A DNA stretch of 8,745 bases from Nitrospira sp. GTDB taxonomy: Bacteria > Nitrospirota > Nitrospiria > Nitrospirales > Nitrospiraceae. The DNA is taken from positions 1-8,745 of the forward strand of contig JANYBU010000118.1 in assembly GCA_025360665.1 (NCBI GenBank), written 5' to 3'. The translations under genes and the position numbers were made by a program. The notes beneath the pieces are model-generated. The model saw nothing but the letters and a program-made list of their open reading frames with translations. It was not told the origin of the DNA and searched no databases. This document shows positions 6,756-8,745 of this stretch, one piece after another. Position 1 is the stretch's first letter. Each line of letters starts with the position of its first letter.

Positions 6756-7544
6756 ATGTCCCATCCCGCGTTGAACGTCTTGGTCTGTCCAGATCTTGCC
6801 GCATTCACGCAGCACGCGCCTTCGGGTGAATCGCAAGAATATCCGGAACGCCTCGATCCGCACCTTCTCGATAGCGCCGTCGCCTATTATCTCCGCCGAC
6901 CCAATTTTGGATTTGCCGCGCCGGTTGGCTCGCTTGCAATAGTCGAAGCCGTGCCAGGACCTGCGGCGGATCGGCTGCTTGTCATCGCACGGCATGGAAG
7001 CGCCACGTACGCGCGCCGCCTCGTGCGCGACGCGAACGAAGGCGTTATCGGCCTCACGGCGGAAATCCCCGATCCCAGGACAAGAACCCCTAAGACGATC
7101 ATTCTTCTCGAGGCCGAAGTTGCCATCCATAGAGTCGTCGGAGTAATTTTCGATCACTCCGTTAAGGTTGCGCAGGGAAAGGAAGAAGCGGTGCTGGTTG
7201 ATGTGAGCGACGTGTTGAAGCGCACCGAGATTGCCTTCCGCGTGGTCGACGACAGCGCGGTTCCTCTCGCACTCGCAAATCAAGTGGTGCTCGGCGGCAA
7301 GCGCATTGAACTAAATGAACTCAGCCAGCACAAGGATGCACTTGTCGCGTTGACCCTTGATGACGGATCAAGCATTTTCAAGCGTGTGGGCGCGGCGCTT
7401 CCAAGCGAGCTTGCTCACTTGCGGCAGTTCGAAAGCATTGGCGGTCTCGGTTCCTCGCAAGTTCTTTCCGTCGGCAAGCCACACAAGGGGTTCCGGAGCG
7501 TGACAAGCGCGTGCGCCATCATCGGCGTGCTTTATAACGGCTGA
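6756..7544 (+). CDS. Tandem LexA/S24-like protein, second domain with a putative Ser-Lys dyad
   Basis: A 262-residue protein without a helix-turn-helix, signal peptide or membrane segment. I read it as two S24 (LexA/UmuD/CI C-terminal) folds. In the first (about 50-133), GSLAIVEAVPGPAADRLLVI then YARRLVRD and VAIHRVVGVIF follow the LexA order of GDLLAV, VVVAR, VKRL and final strand, but the serine position is lost and the lysine position is Arg87. In the second (about 160-262), DDSAVPLALANQVVL (165-179) matches the DSMxP...GDxVL active-site block, DGSSIFKRVG (203-212) matches the DGxxxVKRV strand, and IIGVLY is the last strand. S167 and K209 are 42 residues apart, close to the spacing in lambda CI. 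Such domains self-cleave or dimerise when a damage signal is sensed; that function is inferred here. The ATG at 6756 has no ribosome-binding site and is the only ATG, GTG or TTG in frame after the ATPase stop, suggesting translational coupling. S24 membership rests on motif reading only. Confidence 0.6.
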   Translation: MSHPALNVLVCPDLAAFTQHAPSGESQEYPERLDPHLLDSAVAYYLRRPNFGFAAPVGSLAIVEAVPGPAADRLLVIARHGSATYARRLVRDANEGVIGLTAEIPDPRTRTPKTIILLEAEVAIHRVVGVIFDHSVKVAQGKEEAVLVDVSDVLKRTEIAFRVVDDSAVPLALANQVVLGGKRIELNELSQHKDALVALTLDDGSSIFKRVGAALPSELAHLRQFESIGGLGSSQVLSVGKPHKGFRSVTSACAIIGVLYNG

Positions 7545-7570
7545 TCGTTGTGAGGCCATCGTGAGTTTCC

Positions 7571-7595
7571 GTTCGACACAACTCTTGTGTCGAAC
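7571..7595 (+). terminator. Perfect hairpin after the S24-like gene, possible transcript end
   Basis: GTTCGACACAA (7571-7581), loop CTC, then TTGTGTCGAAC (7585-7595): an 11 bp perfect stem starting 26 bases after the stop codon. No T-run follows, so it is not a textbook intrinsic terminator. It could protect the 3' end of the message or be a protein-binding palindrome, for example an operator. Confidence 0.45.
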
Positions 7596-7656
7596 AGACG
7601 TGCCAATGTTCGCTTCTTGTCAAAACCGGACGGACTGGACTTTTGGCTATGGCGTC

Positions 7657-7716
7657 GCCTAACTATCGCATAGAGAGCGACGCGCTGACGCGCGCGCCTC
7701 ATGTGTGGCGTTAGTA
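7657..7716. other. attC-like folding sequence
   Basis: GCCTAAC (7657-7663) fits the integron R'' core RYYYAAC, and CTAAC pairs with GTTAG (7710-7714). Inside, CAT-A-GAG (7669-7675) pairs with CTCATG (7698-7703), leaving A7672 extrahelical. Then GCG and CGCG pair with CGCGCGC around a CTGA loop. The layout of outer box, unpaired spacer, inner box with an extrahelical base and short apical stem is that of a roughly 60-base attC. Against it, GTTAGTA deviates from GTTRRRY and no integrase or second site is in the window. Confidence 0.3.
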
Positions 7717-7723
7717 ACATATT

Positions 7724-7916
7724 GGGGGTCAGGCCTGACTATTAACTTATTTGCAGCCGGTCGCCTCGCTTGAAGAAATTGAAGGCCCGGCAGTCTTTCC
7801 TCCAAGCTAGCCCTCCTCCCGCGCCTTCCGTCACGAACAGCTGGAGATAGCTGAGGGGCGCTCCCGTCATCCTGGCTGCGATTGGGATTCGTGGTCACAC
7901 ATGACTATTGACTTAT
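7724..7916. repeat. Pair of 27 bp imperfect direct repeats bounding about 140 bp
   Basis: The copies are 7724-7750 and 7890-7916, 21 of 27 bases identical. The best part is CTGACTATTAACTTAT against ATGACTATTGACTTAT. The first copy contains the palindrome GTCAGGCCTGAC. The 139 bp between them encodes nothing recognisable. REP-like elements or the ends of a small non-autonomous element are possible; neither is proven. Confidence 0.45.
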
Positions 7917-8037
7917 GATGTCATCGCGAGCGGCTTGTTTTCGAAGTTCAGTCTGGAGGAGTTCGAACGGCAAGAGCGTGGTGCTTAACTCACGTGTCTG
8001 TTATTCCGGGGCCACCTCACACACAGAATTACGAACT

Positions 8038-8466
8038 CTACTTCTTGTTCGACTGGGACGCACGCAATTGAGAAAATGGACACTGAGGATTGCTTTCAGT
8101 GGCAGCCTCGCAGGCGAACAATGCCTCGAGGTACCGCTGATCATCCAGCCGCCGGGCATCCTGTTGAAGCAGAGTTTGGATACGCTTGAGGAGAGCATCA
8201 TGCGGCATCGAGACGGGAAATAGCCCTTTACCCTCTGGCGAAACGCCATTCGAATTCGTTGTCGCTTCCTTTGGCGTGATGCCTGTCTTCACGTAGTCCT
8301 CTAAAAGTAGCTTGCGAAACGGACAGGTCTCAGAATCCGGATTCTCTCCTTGAGCATTTCCAATACAAGTACCCAATGCAGTGGCAAAGGCATGATCCCC
8401 TTGCTCTTCAACGATTGTTTTCAAACGATGATGGATCTGTAGCAGCTTGCCGTGTTGCTGGATCAT
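8038..8466 (-). CDS. Hypothetical protein with duplicated Cys/CPF modules
   Basis: A 142-residue soluble protein that I do not recognise. The ATG at 8466-8464 is preceded by AGAGAGG on the minus strand, about 11 bases upstream, an acceptable ribosome-binding site. The sequence appears to be an internal duplication of a unit of about 50 residues. The first copy (5-54) starts HGKLLQIHHRL and ends C34...C48-P-F-RKLL. The second (89-134) starts HDALLKRIQTLL and ends C119...C129-P-F-SQLR. Each is a helical stretch closed by a Cys, 9 to 13 residues, then NPxxxxCPF or NPQCPF. Paired cysteines suggest metal binding or disulfides, which is inference. It points away from the IS element and toward the repeat-rich region. 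Its biased, consistent amino-acid makeup and the duplicated motif argue it is a real gene. Confidence 0.6.
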   Translation of the reverse strand: MIQQHGKLLQIHHRLKTIVEEQGDHAFATALGTCIGNAQGENPDSETCPFRKLLLEDYVKTGITPKEATTNSNGVSPEGKGLFPVSMPHDALLKRIQTLLQQDARRLDDQRYLEALFACEAATESNPQCPFSQLRASQSNKK

Positions 8467-8625
8467 AAAATAAAAACCTCTCTGTTAGAGTGGCCTAGGA
8501 TTTACGATAGCACTCGTCCACTAAAGCACATAGAAATTCTTACTTTTTACGCCCGCAATGAGGAGATAAAACGTGGGCGGGATAGAAGCGGCCCCGGAAA
8601 TTTGAACACGCCGATACGTGGAGAA

Positions 8626-8669
8626 TCTGCTCCCGTTGATGGCCCTACAGGGCGATGAAAGGGAGCAGA
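8626..8669 (+). promoter_or_regulatory. Hairpin burying the ribosome-binding site of OrfA
   Basis: TCTGCTCCC (8626-8634) pairs perfectly with GGGAGCAGA (8661-8669), with an inner GCCC-TACA-GGGC stem. The 3' arm holds the GGGAG ribosome-binding site of the ATG at 8672. In several insertion sequences (IS10 and IS50 are the classic cases) such a structure forms only when transcription enters from outside and stops unwanted transposase synthesis; the same role is inferred here. Confidence 0.65.
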
Positions 8670-8671
8670 GA

Positions 8672-8745
8672 ATGACAAAGAGAACGAGACGGACGCACTC
8701 AGCGGTGTTCAAAGCCCAAGTGGCGTTGGCCGCGATGAGCGGCGA
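8672..8745 (+). CDS. IS3-family transposase OrfA, N-terminal fragment
   Basis: The first 24 codons before the window ends read MTKRTRRTHSAVFKAQVALA then AMSG. This is the typical beginning of IS3-family OrfA proteins (HTH_Tnp_1 family), whose helix-turn-helix binds the element's terminal repeats; OrfA is normally joined to the OrfB DDE integrase by a programmed frameshift. GGGAG at 8661-8665 is a well-spaced ribosome-binding site. Everything after residue 24 lies outside the window, so intactness cannot be judged. Confidence 0.85.
   Translation, partial: MTKRTRRTHSAVFKAQVALAAMSG

Larger units (their letters stand above)
7545..8037. other. Repeat-rich region without genes, 493 bp
   Basis: No coding sequence is supported on either strand. 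The frames at 7659-7898 (minus) and 7915-8223 (plus) lack family motifs and ribosome-binding sites, and the latter runs antisense through the gene at 8038-8466. The region instead holds a perfect hairpin (7571-7595), an attC-like folding sequence (7657-7716), a 12 bp palindrome GTCAGGCCTGAC (7728-7739), and a pair of 27 bp imperfect direct repeats. This density of symmetry suggests mobile-element scars or recombination sites at the right border of the ATPase/S24 unit. Confidence 0.6.
8587..8745 (+). mobile_element. Left end of an IS3-family insertion sequence (partial)
   Basis: The IS3-type OrfA start at 8672 and its hairpin leader imply that the left end of an insertion sequence lies some tens of bases upstream, near GCGGCCCCGGAAATTTGAAC (8589-8608). 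The exact terminal inverted repeat cannot be set because the other end is beyond the window, so the left boundary is approximate. Confidence 0.6.

Noticed and set aside
7659..7898. 79-codon minus-strand frame in the repeat-rich region
   Set aside because: It runs through the attC-like hairpin and a direct repeat, has low-complexity Arg/Ala composition and no family motif.

Overview
The window looks like an accessory or recently rearranged stretch of a bacterial chromosome, moderately GC-rich. My best guess for the organism is Nitrospira or a relative. The main reason is a roughly 120 bp imperfect palindrome at 446-565, which I remember (unverified) as a common dispersed intergenic repeat in Nitrospira genomes. 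A TCTGGTCTAT-type short tandem repeat at 2245-2279 is a second, weaker hint. No rRNA, tRNA or CRISPR array is visible.

Layout, left to right. (1) Positions 1-344, minus strand: the N-terminal part of a DinB/Pol IV-type Y-family DNA polymerase that runs off the left edge. (2) 345-600: a divergent intergenic region carrying the palindromic repeat. (3) 601-2235, plus: a phosphoenolpyruvate mutase fused to a C-terminal nucleotidyltransferase domain, the committing enzyme of phosphonate biosynthesis. None of its usual partners is in the window. (4) 2236-2463: a spacer with the tandem repeat and a long imperfect hairpin. (5) 2464-3321, plus: a protein with a class III nucleotide-cyclase-like core, reminiscent of Pycsar-type cyclases, with no obvious effector beside it. 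(6) 3322-3626: a non-coding spacer with a plausible sigma70 promoter. (7) 3627-6677, plus: a 1016-residue Rad50/SMC-like ATPase with Walker A, a zinc-hook-like CxxC and an LDDP-type Walker B. (8) 6756-7544, plus: a 262-residue protein that I read as two tandem LexA/S24-like folds, the first degenerate and the second keeping a plausible Ser-Lys dyad. (9) 7545-8037: nearly 500 bp without a gene, rich in inverted and direct repeats, including one hairpin with integron attC-like layout. (10) 8038-8466, minus: a 142-residue unknown protein with an internal cysteine-containing duplication. (11) From about 8587 to the right edge: the start of an IS3-family insertion sequence with the first residues of OrfA, whose ribosome-binding site is buried in a hairpin.

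The most interesting unit is the pair at 3627-7544. A Rad50-like ATPase with its own promoter is followed in the same reading frame, 78 nt later, by a LexA-like tandem S24 protein without a helix-turn-helix. I do not recognise this pair as a named system. It has the look of a DNA-damage-sensing or defence module, but that role is inference. The cyclase-like gene just upstream is separated by about 300 bp and a promoter, so it need not belong to the unit. The phosphonate enzyme and the polymerase are unrelated in function to the pair.
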